This document shows positions 1 to 11,855 of a DNA stretch of 64,000 bases, piece by piece. The notes under the pieces were generated by a model. That model did not search any database, was not told the DNA's origin, and was given only the letters and a program-made list of their open reading frames with translations. How positions within the stretch are numbered: position 1 is the first letter of the stretch; each line of letters opens with the position of its first letter. Both the position numbers and the translations under genes were made by a program. This DNA comes from Verticillium longisporum (lineage: Eukaryota > Ascomycota > Sordariomycetes > Glomerellales > Plectosphaerellaceae), in NCBI GenBank assembly GCA_019188255.1, contig JAETXT010000005.1, positions 1,116,001 through 1,180,000 on the forward strand, written 5' to 3'.

Positions 1-1300
1 CAGATGTCGCAAGAGTTCAGGCTAGTGTTTGTCAACTCCCGCACACCGATCGCGGGCGGGAAACTTTAATCATCGTCTTCTCCATGGTCGCAGTTGCCTT
101 TACGGCATATCTGCTCCGCATGGCTTCAAAGCTCACGACTCATAATCTGGCCGTGGAGGACACTGTTATCACGACCGCCGTGGTAATGAACCCTGCCTTG
201 GATCAAGCAATTTTACTATGGCTAACCGGCGAAGTTTCTCACCCCGGTCCCCATCGTCTGTGTTAAATATAGTAAGATGCTCCCTGACCACACGTATCGT
301 ACACGTCGGCTGCTCAAACGTTTCCAGTGGTTGATTTAGGCTTTGGCAAGCACCTATGGGATCTTAAAGACGGACACCTCCTCAAAACACTCCGATTATG
401 CGAGTTTGGTTTCTGAATCATACTTTGAAATTTCTTCCCTGCTAATCTGCCTTAGTCTACATTGCTGAAGTCGTCTACGTTGCCGTCTTGGCCTTAACTA
501 AAGCCTCCATCATCTTGTTGTACATCCACATATTCCGCTCCAGTATCACCTTTCGCCGCTGGTCCTACGCCGTCTTGTCGATGCTCATCTTAAGCACCAT
601 TATCATTACGCCGCTCACCATTGTCTCGTGTCGTCCAGTTCAATTCTTCTGGGACAGGGACATAAAAGGCGGCACCTGTCTTGACATCAACGCCCTGGCC
701 TACGCACATTCGGCCATAGCCATCTTTTTCGACATCATCATCATTACAATGCCCATCGGGATGCTCTGGCGCCTCAACATGCCTACAAATCGCAAATTTC
801 AGATTGGTATCATGTTCGCCATTGGTGGGTTTGGGCTCATCGCCACCGTGCTGCGTTTACAGTCACTTCTTGTCTTTGGTAGCTCGCTCGATCCAACCGC
901 AGACTACGTGCCCGTGGTCTACTGGACCACAGGGGAGCTGGCCGCCGGAATCATCTGCAGCTGCCTGCCAGCTATCCGCAAGCTGTTGGACAAGTCTACA
1001 AGGAGACTCGTCGACAGCGTCAAGTTGAGGAGTATCAAGAAAACAGGCCTGACGCCCTTGTCGCCGTCAGCGGCATCACATGGTGCACACAAGTTGCTTT
1101 CGCGCGACTGCAGTTCGGGCTCAAAAAGTGCAGGCACAAACGGGTATGAGCAAATGGAAGACACATCTGGAAGCCTTCGAGCAGATGGGATTGACGCGGA
1201 AAGCGGATCTGATCAACTCTTGGCAATTCAGGGCGTTTATGAGCCGCCTGACGAGGTTCTGCGTGTAACGTATTGGGGTGAGAGGGAAAGTGATGGTTGA
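1..1300 (+). CDS. PTH11-like rhodopsin-fold membrane receptor (5' end outside window)
   Basis: Fungal seven-helix integral membrane protein of the PTH11/fungal rhodopsin class; in plant pathogens such proteins act as surface sensors, here the ligand is unknown. The reading frame is open to the left edge, so the N terminus, possibly with a CFEM domain, is missing. Proposed exons are 1-182, 235-271, 340-399 and 456-1300. Intron 1 (183-234) contains a perfect GCTAAC branch. Splicing yields the family landmarks FGKHLWDL, FYIAEVVY and LTKASIILLYI, then hydrophobic helices. The third intron fits best with a GC donor at 400 (t|GCGAGT), giving the usual LFYIAE; a GTTTCT donor at 405 is the alternative and adds three residues. 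The cytosolic tail after about 1010 is Ser/Gly-rich. Family call is firm; exon edges are moderately sure. Confidence 0.85.
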
Positions 1301-2522
1301 CTCGCAGAACAATCATCGTCCCGGGTGCCGAGGAGTCGGAGAGTATCAGCAATGATTGCGGGCTGGGTGTAGGCATAATTTCAACGAACTTTATCGTCCT
1401 CAGATCTTCGCGGCTGCTCATAAGCACGTGTAGCAATTCTCTTTGGAGTATCCGCTTTGTGATGATGCTGAATGATACATCCGTCGGCTGTAAATGCGGT
1501 CAATTTCATCATCCGCAGTAATGGCGGACCAGCTGAGGCATAGGATTGATAGCCTTCCCGAATTGTAGATGAGTGACTGTTTAGCAGATCTGACAGAGTC
1601 CTATCATTTTGCATTAATTGCCTCGGCCCCTTCTATCTCGCTCGCATGTGATCAGCCTCGAGACGTAGGATTGCCTGCCGGCTCAGGTTTCACGAGTGAT
1701 GGCGACCATCTCTGGGAATGTAATGTACCCACATTGGCGTGAACAACGTCGACACAACCGCATGCAACCCAAGATTGATGAGCTGTTAGCATCTGTGTCT
1801 TTTTGCGTAATTGGGCTCTGCCGCTGAACACATTGAATCCTTGGCTTGTCGTGCGATGACATGGATTGACGGTCCGCCCAGTCCGTCTTGTTCCTCCTCC
1901 GGCGCGAATCACCAGCGAACTGAGGTCAATGACGGCCCATAGACCGTACTCACCGTACGTGCGCCTGTTTGCCCGGAGCGAGGGTACTGGATGCCGAAGA
2001 AAACAGTGCAGCATGGCGCGGAGTTAGGGCATTAAAACGCGGCTGAGGCTTTGTCAAGGTATGGAGATGCGGGGCTGTACCCACTACCTTAACATGCCTA
2101 GCCGTGAAGTCTAAGCCCGGGAGGGCGAAAGTGTCATCGCGGTAAACAGCAGAAACCCGACGCTCGTGCGGCTGAGACCAAGCACGCAGCAGGATTTTCG
2201 CACATGGTAGGTGACATAACGGGGAGATTCGACGTCGTGCATCGACATAACGCAAAATGTCGGATTGTTCAGTTTTGGGCTCACTCTTGTGACGATCAAA
2301 GCTTACGAATTAGTCCCCGATTTGGATCGATAGTGAATGAGAACATACACGTTCAAGCTCTACGGAAGGAATCAGTCGTGCGATGGTGAGGAGACTCCTT
2401 CAGTGATGTATAAAGACAATAACCTAGCCAAGGCATCATGTGTGGACGAGGTTCATCTGCATCTTCGTACAAAGCACTCTCCGCCAGTAGTCCACTCATA
2501 GAAACTCACGAACCTCTTCATC
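1301..2522. other. intergenic, no gene seen
   Basis: About 1.2 kb between the receptor and the NTF2-like gene. Only short open frames of random composition on both strands. It must hold the receptor terminator and the promoter of the next gene; no clear TATA box or repeat was recognised. Confidence 0.6.
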
Positions 2523-2987
2523 ATGGCATCGACTTCTCCCTCGGCAGTCCTCCGACAACGCATTGAGGCTACCGTCAAATCTTTCTTGGCCACATTTGAA
2601 GACGGCTCAATCCAGAATGACGCATCCATCATCAACCGCGATGTCACCGATGACTGCAAAAGATACATTTTGCCTGCGCCATTGCGTCAGGCCTTTGGGC
2701 TTCCCGACGACTTTTTCTTTGATAATGCGAAGTTTGAAGAAGCCTTTGCGAGAGACATCGGCGTCTTGAAATTCAGGAACAATATTCTTTCCGACCTGGT
2801 CATTGACACCGAGGCCCGTCGGGCCGCAATCACTGCCATCGCAGAAGTTCATGAAAAGACTGGGGAGATGTACCTCTCCGAGTCAGCTTGGTTCTTATAC
2901 TTCAACGAGGATGGATCGAAAGTCGAGAAGGTGACCGAGTTTTGCGACAAGGACGCCATCGTGAGAATGGCACAGGCGAGCGCATAG
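2523..2987 (+). CDS. NTF2/SnoaL-like small protein
   Basis: Single-exon 154-residue protein with the size and pattern of the NTF2-like (SnoaL) cone fold: an N-terminal helix with FLATFEDGS, a central HEKTGE region and C-terminal strands with SAWFLYFNEDGSKVEKVTEF, where an aromatic-rich strand is followed by a charged turn. Members are cyclases, isomerases, dehydratases or merely ligand-binding proteins, often of secondary metabolism. No catalytic His/Asp pair can be assigned with confidence, so substrate and activity are unknown. The start follows a normal context (ttcatcATGgca). No biosynthetic partner lies adjacent apart from a bZIP factor and a dehydrogenase 0.4-2 kb away. Confidence 0.75.
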   Translation: MASTSPSAVLRQRIEATVKSFLATFEDGSIQNDASIINRDVTDDCKRYILPAPLRQAFGLPDDFFFDNAKFEEAFARDIGVLKFRNNILSDLVIDTEARRAAITAIAEVHEKTGEMYLSESAWFLYFNEDGSKVEKVTEFCDKDAIVRMAQASA

Positions 2988-3383
2988 GGTTGGCTTCGGG
3001 CAGGCAGGCTTGTGTGATAGATTGTACAGATGATGGGCTGTTCCACCTCGCTACAGCCACAATGAATTCCCACCGCCTTGAGGCCACTATCATTCCGTCT
3101 CCGCATGCCGAAGTCGTTCGGAAGGTCTGTCAAAGCCATCCTGGACTGACGGGCTCTGGGATTGCAAGGACCTGGTAGAGACTATAAAAAAGTTATGGAC
3201 AGCGTAACCGCGTAGATCGTCTCGTAATCAGAACGGGCAAATATTCAAAGAAAAGCAGTCTGACTCAAATCGGGAACCCATGGCCATTGATAGTCGTTGC
3301 TTACAGGACAGGACATTGATATCCAGATTCTTGTCGCACACCATGACTTGACTCAATGGACATCTTCAATACTCCTCACCCGA
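2988..3383. other. convergent intergenic spacer
   Basis: Spacer between the 3' ends of the NTF2-like gene and the minus-strand bZIP gene; nothing coding recognised. Confidence 0.6.
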
Positions 3384-4428
3384 TCAAGAGATGAGCATTG
3401 GTTCCTCTCCTCTTATACGCCTCCAGCGATTGCTGTGTTGGATCAACTCGTCACAGCCCTCCACAGCCCATGACCACCTAGCAATGAAGGCTGGAGTGGC
3501 CTCCCAGCTCTGCATGAGGTGTGGTTCACCCCACACGATCAAACCCCTCCGCCCCGCCGTGACTTCATCTTCATCAGATCTCGTTGCAAGGGGTAGGCGC
3601 CGCAACGGTCCAGTGTCAGACATGGTGGTTGTAACGGGAGTCTCCTGTCGACTGAGGGCTGGTGTGCGGCCCATGAGCTCTCCGACGAGGTCCTCCAGAA
3701 GGTCCCGGTGGTTGAAATGTCCCTCTCCCCTGATCAGGTTATCACGAACGCGCGGAAAGGGTATGAGATTTATCCATGATGAATGAAACTTGACTTGCTG
3801 AAGACTGGTCGGAAACAGGGAGGGAGGGATGTTGGGATTGAGTGGGAAGATGGTGGTGTCGTCTTGGTATCGAACGCTGATAGGACAAACACCAGGGGAA
3901 TATCCCTCGATCCTACCTGTGAGCAGGACATTCAAGGTGCGCTTGTTGGAGATGAAAGCACGAAAGACGTTGTATTGGATAAGGTGGAGGAGGTGGTCCG
4001 TTGAAAGGGGAAACACAAAGGGCGTCTGGCCTTGATCCGGTGTGGTGGGGGCCGACTTTGGGAGAGCTTCGTCGTGTTGGGGCGTGGCCATAGACTGTGT
4101 GCTGTGGATGCGAGGCCGGGGACGAAAGACACATGTGGCGGCCACGCCTGCAGGCTCTGAAGGTTTGTTCGGAGAGAAACCATTCTCAGGCTGATCCGGT
4201 TCGTCAAGCCGCCAACGCCTCACTTTGAACGGGCGCAACCCTTGGACGACCCCAGGGTCTTGGGCTCTGACCCGCGATCCTTCAGAGGTACTTAGCTTGG
4301 CACAGATGAGGAGCTAGAGGGAAAGACTCACGGTGTGCTCGTTGGTTCTTCCGGTTCTGAAGCTTTCTGTGGTATTTTTTGTCCTCAGCGCTCGTGTCCC
4401 ATCGCGCAGGCCCTATTGCAGTACTCAT
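3384..4428 (-). CDS. bZIP transcription factor with DUF3425 domain
   Basis: Two exons, 4428-4332 and 4279-3384, 330 residues. The 52-nt intron (gtgagt...tgaag, on the minus strand) interrupts the basic region and keeps phase (c|ga giving Arg). Exon 1 encodes a short acidic lead and the basic motif KLQNRKNQRAHR, the NxxAxxxR-type signature of fungal bZIPs. No leucine-zipper heptads follow: after the splice comes GLRPFKVRRWRLDE, a hallmark of the DUF3425 family, and then the C-terminal DUF3425 domain (LLHLIQYNVFRAF, near residue 140, to the tryptophan-rich end). Likely nuclear regulator; targets unknown. ATG 4428 is the first ATG of exon 1; the longer frame upstream would need a TTG start. Confidence 0.85.
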
Positions 4429-5035
4429 TTCGCCCCGGTCAGGACTTGAAGAAGTCAGTGTCAAGGTGTTCTCCGTGGCGAGGAATGGCCGAAGCTTTCG
4501 GCTGTGTAATTGCTAGATCATGACACGGTGGGCTCTGGTGAGAAGTGGAATGCACCCTTGGTCAAATTCCCAATGCCACCCCTTAAACTCACGTGGTCCA
4601 AATAGAGCTCATACCACAGAAACTCGGGGACGGATCATCTCCAGCTTTGAGTGCGAGGTGCGCTAGACCGCAAACGGTAAAAAGGTCATCACGTCGAGTC
4701 ATGACCTCCGGTCTTGGTAATGCATCAGCGCAGCCAACGGTAGTCCACGGCAATACATGAATGGATCGTCCTGTGTAAAGGTCTGTTGAACGCACGGCGA
4801 TAACTTGAGACAAACTCGTCTCGTCCGGCGATTTGTAAGTAATGTTTTTCTTAGACTGCTTTCGTGGGGCGGTGTTTCTTGGACGTGCAGAATGAACCGA
4901 CTATAAGAACCAAATGGTGTTCCATGCCCGGAACAGTTGACTCTACACCTCAGATCATCACCGCACAGCTTCTCAACATACCAGACCAATCCTACACTTT
5001 CACCACTTCTCCCCCGCCACGTCACCAATATCATC
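4429..5035. other. divergent intergenic region
   Basis: Shared upstream region of the bZIP gene (-) and the dehydrogenase (+). A minus-strand open frame at 4589-4813 is not recognised and has weak codon bias, so it is not called. Confidence 0.6.
4902..4907 (+). promoter_or_regulatory. TATA-like box of the dehydrogenase gene
   Basis: TATAAG lies 134 bp upstream of the ATG at 5036, a plausible core promoter position for a fungal gene with a short leader. Confidence 0.4.
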
Positions 5036-6034
5036 ATGTCTCGCTACGCTGATACTTTCGTCACGCCGAACGGCCCTGGTGATGCACGCCCCACTGCCCA
5101 ACAAATCGTCAAGGACGAAGGCGCCGAGGGCAAGTTGCAGGGCCAGGTCATTGTCATCACGGGTACCTCCTCTGGAATCGGTATCGAGACTGCCCGCGTC
5201 CTCGCTCTCACCGGCGCTACCCTCTTCCTCACGGCACGGGATCTGACGAAGGCTAAGTCTGCCCTCGAGGGCGTCTTCGTTCCGTCCCAAATGGAGCTCG
5301 TCGAAATGGACCAGACATCTTTCGCTTCTATCCGCGCCGCCGCCGCCACCATTCTTGCTAAGACGTCCAAGATTCACGCGCTTGTGAACAACGCCGGCAT
5401 CATGGGAACCCCCGACCTCCTCTTCACCGCCGACGGCCACGAACTCCAGTTCGGCACGAACCATCTCTCACACTTCCTCTTCTACAAGCTTCTCGAGCCT
5501 GCTCTCCTCGCTGCCGCTTCCCCGAGCCTACCCTCCCGCGTCGTTAACCTCTCATCCTCTAGCCACAACGTGGCCGGCCTGAATGACTCGGACAACTACA
5601 ACTTCCAGAAGACCAAGTACGACCCGTATGTGTCTTACGGCCAATCCAAGACCGCGAACATCTACATGGCCAACGAGATCGAGCGCCGTTTTGGCTCCCG
5701 CCACCTTCACGCCACCAGTGTTCACCCCGGCATCATCGCGACCGCGCTGACGCGATCCATGCCCCCTGACGCCTTCAAGGGGATGGAACACCTCTACCCC
5801 ACCATGAAGAGTATCGAACAGGGAGCCGCAAACACCGTGTATGCGGCTGTCAGCAAAGAGTGGGAACAAGCCGGTGGCAAGTACCTTGTTGACCTCGTCG
5901 AGGCCAAGCCTACTGCGGAGGGAGATGACAAGGTCACTGGTCCTGGATACGCGCCGTGGGCGTACAACGAGGAGGAGGCCAAGAGGCTGTGGAGGGACTC
6001 GCTCAAGATTGTCGGTCTGCCCGATGACCAGTAG
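5036..6034 (+). CDS. short-chain dehydrogenase/reductase (WWOX/retinol dehydrogenase-like)
   Basis: 332-residue single-exon SDR. Visible motifs: coenzyme-binding TGTSSGIG after a VIVIT strand (near residue 45), NNAG with LVNNAGIMG (near 120), a catalytic Ser in VNLSSSSHN, and the active-site YGQSK (Tyr-x-x-x-Lys), followed by HPGII. The arrangement matches the long-chain-alcohol/retinol-type fungal SDRs using NADP(H). The frame is open further upstream, but ATG 5036 sits in a good context (atcatcATGtct) and starts the usual short lead. Substrate cannot be deduced. No introns. Confidence 0.9.
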   Translation: MSRYADTFVTPNGPGDARPTAQQIVKDEGAEGKLQGQVIVITGTSSGIGIETARVLALTGATLFLTARDLTKAKSALEGVFVPSQMELVEMDQTSFASIRAAAATILAKTSKIHALVNNAGIMGTPDLLFTADGHELQFGTNHLSHFLFYKLLEPALLAAASPSLPSRVVNLSSSSHNVAGLNDSDNYNFQKTKYDPYVSYGQSKTANIYMANEIERRFGSRHLHATSVHPGIIATALTRSMPPDAFKGMEHLYPTMKSIEQGAANTVYAAVSKEWEQAGGKYLVDLVEAKPTAEGDDKVTGPGYAPWAYNEEEAKRLWRDSLKIVGLPDDQ

Positions 6035-9000
6035 GGAATCTTCGGGGAGATTTATGTGCTGGAGAAATAGACGATAGACCAAATGTCCGCCTGGTTCAGG
6101 GTAACAATTGCTCTCTTTGGTAACTGCTCGCTTCCGTCTCTGCTTCTTGTGGCGAGAGGTTTCTTGTGAGCCCAGTATGGCGCAACGTAATCTTGCGCAG
6201 TAACTGTGACACTTATCTTGACGCGCCTTGGGTACTACCATGCCGCGATGTCGGTGTCAGCGATGGAATGAGCAAAGTGAAGAGGACTTCCACAGGTGAT
6301 GTCCGCAGTCAAATATAAGATAGGGGTGCGAAATCAATCTGAGAATTGGCCCTCCGTAGCCTTTGTATACGCTCTCCGTATTTCCAAGCTGCCCCGAACT
6401 AGCCCCCTGAGGTCCGCTGTTCCCTGACTTCGTAGGCAACTCCGAATCTTTGGCCACTGGAGGCATTTCGTCCCATCACTCAAGTCATGGCTGGCAGAGG
6501 GTGAAGGTGTTCGTTGATTGACGAACAATTAAAGTCGACAAGGCCAGTCTTCCAAGTCATCAGCCTCGTTCAACTAATCACCCAAGGTCCTGTCTGTTGA
6601 TCTGGCTTGGGAGAGGTATGGTGTGGTATAATTACCGAAAATGACCTCAAGTCCGGCTTCAGCCAGTCTTTCTGTATCGGAATCAAATAAAAGTAATCGC
6701 CCGAGTATGAGGCTTGGATGTCCCGAATCATTGACCTTGAAGTCGGAGTCCCGCTCTTTTCGATGCCTGCGGCCTACCTGCCGCGCACATTGACCAGCAG
6801 GGGTAACAATGACCACATAGTACTGTTTTCCGACGTCTAGCAGGATTACCTCGCGTGAACCCGCCAAGGAGAAGCAATTTTCGGGTCTAGGAACAATTCC
6901 TCAAGGGAGAACATCAAACTGTGGCGCTTCAAAGGGAGAATGGCTTCGTCTGATGATAGCTCGTCTTGGGAACCCTGACCAGGTCCTCGATGGCGACTTT
7001 TATTCCATGGCCTGCAGACGAGAAGCTCATTTTCACGAAGACCAACAGGTGCTCAATGCGTCATACAAACCAGCCGGGAAACATGTTCCATCGAATGTTC
7101 GATGCGGCATTGGTCAAGGTCCCGTGTCACCGCCAGAGCCCTAAAGGCGCCGCCTTGGGGGCGCCTCAACCTCGAAGACATCCTGCTACAAGCTCAATCA
7201 AAGGTCGACCGTCCAATGGAAGAGCAGAAGCCACGGAGCACACGACCACCCCAGAGACAAAGACGGTATGGCGCATCGCATCGCATCGCATCTCGCTGAT
7301 GCCGCCCGCTTGTGAGCCGATCGACCGCCCTCAGTCCGCCTGGGCATCTGAGTCGACACGGGCTCTCCGCACCGCGATTGGACGGGGAAAGGTAATTGGG
7401 CATCTCATGCTCCGGCTCCTTCGGTCCAGTCCCCAGACGGGTCTCAGCTCCAGGATTCGCCTCCGAACCTTGAACTCCAGCAGGCAGCGTCGCTGGTCGA
7501 ATTGAACCCTTCCGATGGTGGTTCACGTCGCCAGCGAGCAGGGAACATAGATCAGAGCCACAGATCACAGACAAGCCACGTGCAATACCAAGAACGTTTC
7601 CTGCTGCTCGCGACGCAGGCGGTGCCTACATGTATTACATACGTCTCATGCATGTACAGCATGTAGCGCTACGTGTCGAGTCTGACAGGTGCAAAGATGT
7701 GTGCGAATCCGAACCAACTCACGGCGCAAAGGCCAGTTCGATGGAGGTTTTTGGACGTCAAGCAGCCCGCCGTGGATCCTTTCCCCTAGCGCTTGCGAAT
7801 CTTTTAGAAACACCATCTTTTCTGCGGGATTTTCATGCGCACCGACCAAACTGCCGGGCGGTAAGGTATAGCCCCATGACGTTGGTGATGGGGGGTGGCT
7901 TTGCTCCTTTTTGAGTAGAAACTCGTCGGACGTTTCTTAATGATCGACCCTGGGACACAAAGCCCTTGTTCCGCGGCGGGATTGACTCTCAGACCCCAGC
8001 CCTACTGTGCCATTCATGACATAATGCGAGGGGGGGGCGATGCGAGCCTGGAATCCTACTCTGCACCTAGGGCCCCCCGATCGTCAATGTGTACCATGTA
8101 GTGCTCTCTCGCTTGGTCCGGCTACTCGGGGCCAGGGAAATAGTGTCCTTTAGAGTCTCTTAGCTGCGAGAAACAATATTCTGATCGGCGGGCACACAAG
8201 AACCTATCTAGGCTCGTAGATTTCTGAAATGAGCAACTGGCCAAATTCAGCGACTGGCTGGGCCACCGTCCTGTGCTGCCCAGCAGAAGTCGTCACCCAG
8301 GCGAAGACCAGCGGATACGAAGCGTTTACCGACTCGCATGGGTCCCAGCAGGGCAGGAAGCTGCATGTTACCGCCAACAGGAGATGACGGACAAAGCTAC
8401 ACGGACCTGCACACAAAAAAAGTAGCTCAATCAACACGAGGCTCGGCAGGCATCCTCATGTACCCGGCCCCCCTGCTCCGAAGACCCCCCTGCTCCGCTC
8501 CATTACGTCTGGATCTCGCGGCGATCACTGCTCGAATGGAACGGCACGTCGCCTGCATGCCCGCCCGCCGAGAAGCAAAATCCTCAGGTCACTACCACCA
8601 ACTGGTGGGCGCGATCCGTCGGTAGAGAGGGGTACATGGTAGCTCTCTGCATGTGCCCAGACCAAATGGGAAGAGCCATGCTCTGAGGGTTGGCTCGGTT
8701 CTGGGCTCTCACCCCCTCTGAAGAACCACTGTTGTGCTGCACCATGGACGCAGTTTGGTCTGGGGCCTCAACTAGCCAGACAACCGTGTGTTCGTCTCGA
8801 GTCGAGAGAGGCCACGAGCCAAAGTGACGCTACTGCTGGAGGTCAATCTCATGGAAACACAGATTGCGGCCACCCACTCGTGTCTGTTGCCTGCCCCCCC
8901 CGCTTTGGCTTTGCTTTCTCCCGCGTTTCGATTCAAGTCTCGTTTCGACCCGAAGACCCTGCGCCGCGCTTTCACCTCCCCGCCCGCCCACTGGCCCGCT

Positions 9001-11835
9001 GGAGAGAGTGCTCCAGTTCCAATGCCGTACCATTCATTTGTGTTCTGGCCAACCACGTCTCGCTGGGCCCTACCGGAGAGGCTCGGGGGATCCGCTGTCC
9101 CAGCATGCCTGCGTGTGTGGCTTGGAACCGCACGCTCACTAGAAGGTGCGTGAAGCCCTCGCTCCACCACACGCTGCGTGCCGGTGCCACCGCTAGCGAT
9201 GGGACGGCGTCGACATCTGGGGAGGAAAAAGAGACCAGGTGAGCTTCAAGAAGGTCGGAGACTCGTCTCGGTGTCTAGCGTGCTGCTGTCCGAGACCATT
9301 GCTCTGTGGCAAAGGTGCGGTGCTGGTGGCGGCGGGGTTCTTAGCAGCAGGCGGTCGGGCAGACAACGATGCACCCTGACTAGAGGGACTGTAGGCAGGT
9401 TAGCATTGAGCACTACCACTAACGTACTCCTCAGTAGAAGGGTCAAAGAAAGGGTCGAGTGACAGCGCCACGGCTGGGGCCGGCCCACGAGACAGTCCCC
9501 TTTGGCTTGCGCTTGCGATGGGAGATCAGCCTCAGGACGCACAATAGCTCTTGCTAGCGGCGAGCTGGACCAGTTGGTCAACAAGTCAAGATGGTCAAGA
9601 TGGTCGGTCATCTTGCAATCTTGCAGCTCGGTAGGTCATTGTGGCGCCGGTCGAGGCTGGGGAATGATGATGAAAGGAGTTCGCTGGAGTTCCCTCGGAT
9701 GGGGGGAGGGCGCGGGACGGCGAACGAGCAATGCATGAATGATCGAGAGGGGCATGCCGAAGGAGAGCCAATGCAACACCTGTGCCAAGCCTCCGCCTCT
9801 GCCGTGCTTACAGATCGATCTCTCGCCTGGACGGTTACGACGCTTGTTGACGATGATGGAGGCTCTCCCCAGCGGTGAAGTGGTTCGTACTTGCTCCGCA
9901 GGGCCCGAAGTGCCGGTCACGAGGGATGTTGGGTACGGACGCAACGACAGGCAGCAGGAAGTAGCAGCCCACAGAAGGGTCGCAGAGGGGGGGGAGAACG
10001 GGAACTACCTGAGGGGGCAAGAACGATGGACCAGCAGACGGGAAGCGGGAAGAATAGGGCAAGCAATGATGAAAGCACAGAAGAAACCACGGCAAGAACG
10101 GGGGGAGCGTCATGATTGTGTGTGTGTGATGGAGCAAGCAAGCAAGCACACCTGACAGGCACTTCCTTCCCAGCCAGCGTGGCGATTGCACAGTGAATCG
10201 CTGCCCTTCCTTCTGTGGTACTGCCACATGCCCACTGCCCCTTGCCCTCCAAGCCCTCCTCCATGGCCTTCCTGTACTGTACCTTCGTACCTACCTAGCA
10301 CAGAACTGTTGTGCTCCTCCCGTCATCCTCCCCAGAAGCTGTCTCACCTTGCTTCTTCCGCTGGGCTGGCTGGTACATGTAGTAGCAGCCAGTCGCATGG
10401 GGACTGACCAGTCACCCACCCAGCTTGCCAGCTTGCCAGCTTGCCCATCACACCAACGATGCGATTTTGAGTTGAGGTGAGGCCCGGTTCTCTGCAGCAG
10501 CACATCGGGTACCTTGCTTTGAGACCCTGTTGCCCACATTCCTCCAGCCAACCCTGAGGTCACCATCGTCTGGGCGCTGCCTCGGCGCTCCCCGATCGAA
10601 GCAAACAACCCCCGGTACTGACAGTGGAGGTCTGTTCCTGTCATGTCAGGCATCTTTTCATGTCAGGCACTACAAACTACAATGACTGCTGCTAGCGACG
10701 CGATGGTGAATCACCTCTGGCTAGAGGAAGCACCGGACTTCAGGACATCAGGAGACCTCGGATAGCTACATCAGGAGACGGCGGCGACGAGCGCTGGAGG
10801 ACCAAACCTCGTCAAGATATGGCGTCCAGATCAGTGAGTAAGTACATCGAGAGAACGACAGCGCGGGACACCAACGACACGGCGGCGGAGGTGGCTCGCC
10901 CCAACTGACGGTCGGCCGGGTCGGCCAGCCAGGCCAGCCATGGTTGAGCTTTTCTGGATGCTCATGTTCAGGCTCCACGCCATGAACGCGCCAGGAAAAT
11001 TCGCGACGATCAATTCAATGGCATTCCCACCCCTCCGCTGGCAGCGCCGGTATTGGGCCAGACCCTCCTGGGGATCCATTCCCAGTACCCAGTTCCACAC
11101 CCATGTCCCACGTCTGCACCACCCACACCCACCCATCCTTGCCATCCAGCCATGCCCACATCTCTCTGTTCTCACTTGGCACACCTCTGACGGCTTTTGC
11201 CTGTTGCTGCCACACCCCCTTGCCCTGGGCCCCTCGCCCTGGCTGGCCCCATCCACCCCCCTAACGGGTGCCCAGCGCCCAGCGCCCAGCGTCGAACGCC
11301 ACGATGCCAGTGTCCTCCAGGGCCGCCTGACTAGTGGGCTCGTTCCCCGGCCTGATTGACCTTTGGGGGTTCTTGTTCCTTCATCATTCTATTATTACCC
11401 TTGGCCACCCCTCGCCACTTTACAGGATCTGCCCCGGTCCTGCAGACTGCCCTGACCAGACTGACAAGAGAGAGACCTACGACACCACTGACGAGTCGCC
11501 TTTCGTCACCCGCTCAACAGCCGGATTGCCCTGCCACATCTTTCCCTCCTTTCTAGCAGCCAACTCTCGTTTCGAACCAGTCCATCATCTCGTTTGCAGT
11601 TTCCAGTCCAGAGTCAGCGGGCCTGTCGAAACATCCTCAATTACCACCTGACCGACAGAACCTCCGAGGCGGGTTTCCAGCTTCTTCGGCTTCGGCACGA
11701 CTGCCAGCACCGCCAAAACTACCCAGTATCAAGGACGTTACCCATCACTATGCGCCAGTTCAACAGCCAGCGCACCGATCAATCACGCCCACAGAAGTAG
11801 TTTCCGCCGACCCAGCGACCGCACTCAGATGGAAG
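6035..11835. other. 5.8-kb gene-poor region upstream of the disordered-protein gene
   Basis: No recognisable gene on either strand; the open frames present have random composition. A minus-strand frame at 6574-6867 was considered and left out. Small repeats occur: GCATC units near 7275-7292, a CAAGATG/CATCTTG inverted repeat near 9595-9615, and three CCAGCTTG units near 10420-10445. From about 8.7 kb the DNA is C/T- and G-rich, as long fungal leaders or promoters often are. It may carry a long 5' untranslated region or a non-coding transcript for the gene at 11836. Confidence 0.55.
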
Positions 11836-11855
11836 ATGGCTTTGTGGCCATTTAG
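11829..11855 (+). promoter_or_regulatory. overlapping upstream ORF at the start of the disordered-protein gene
   Basis: An 8-codon frame starts with ATG at 11829 and ends with TAG at 11853-11855, overlapping the main ATG (11836) in another frame. A scanning ribosome that starts here would pass the main start, so this could lower translation. Inference from position only. Confidence 0.4.

Noticed and set aside
2523..6034. secondary-metabolite cluster (SnoaL-like, bZIP, SDR side by side)
   Set aside because: No polyketide synthase, peptide synthetase, terpene cyclase or P450 is present in the window; three accessory-type genes alone do not make a cluster.
6574..6867. 97-codon minus-strand open frame
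   Set aside because: Some protein-like stretches, but no recognisable family, weak codon bias and no flanking exons with splice sites.
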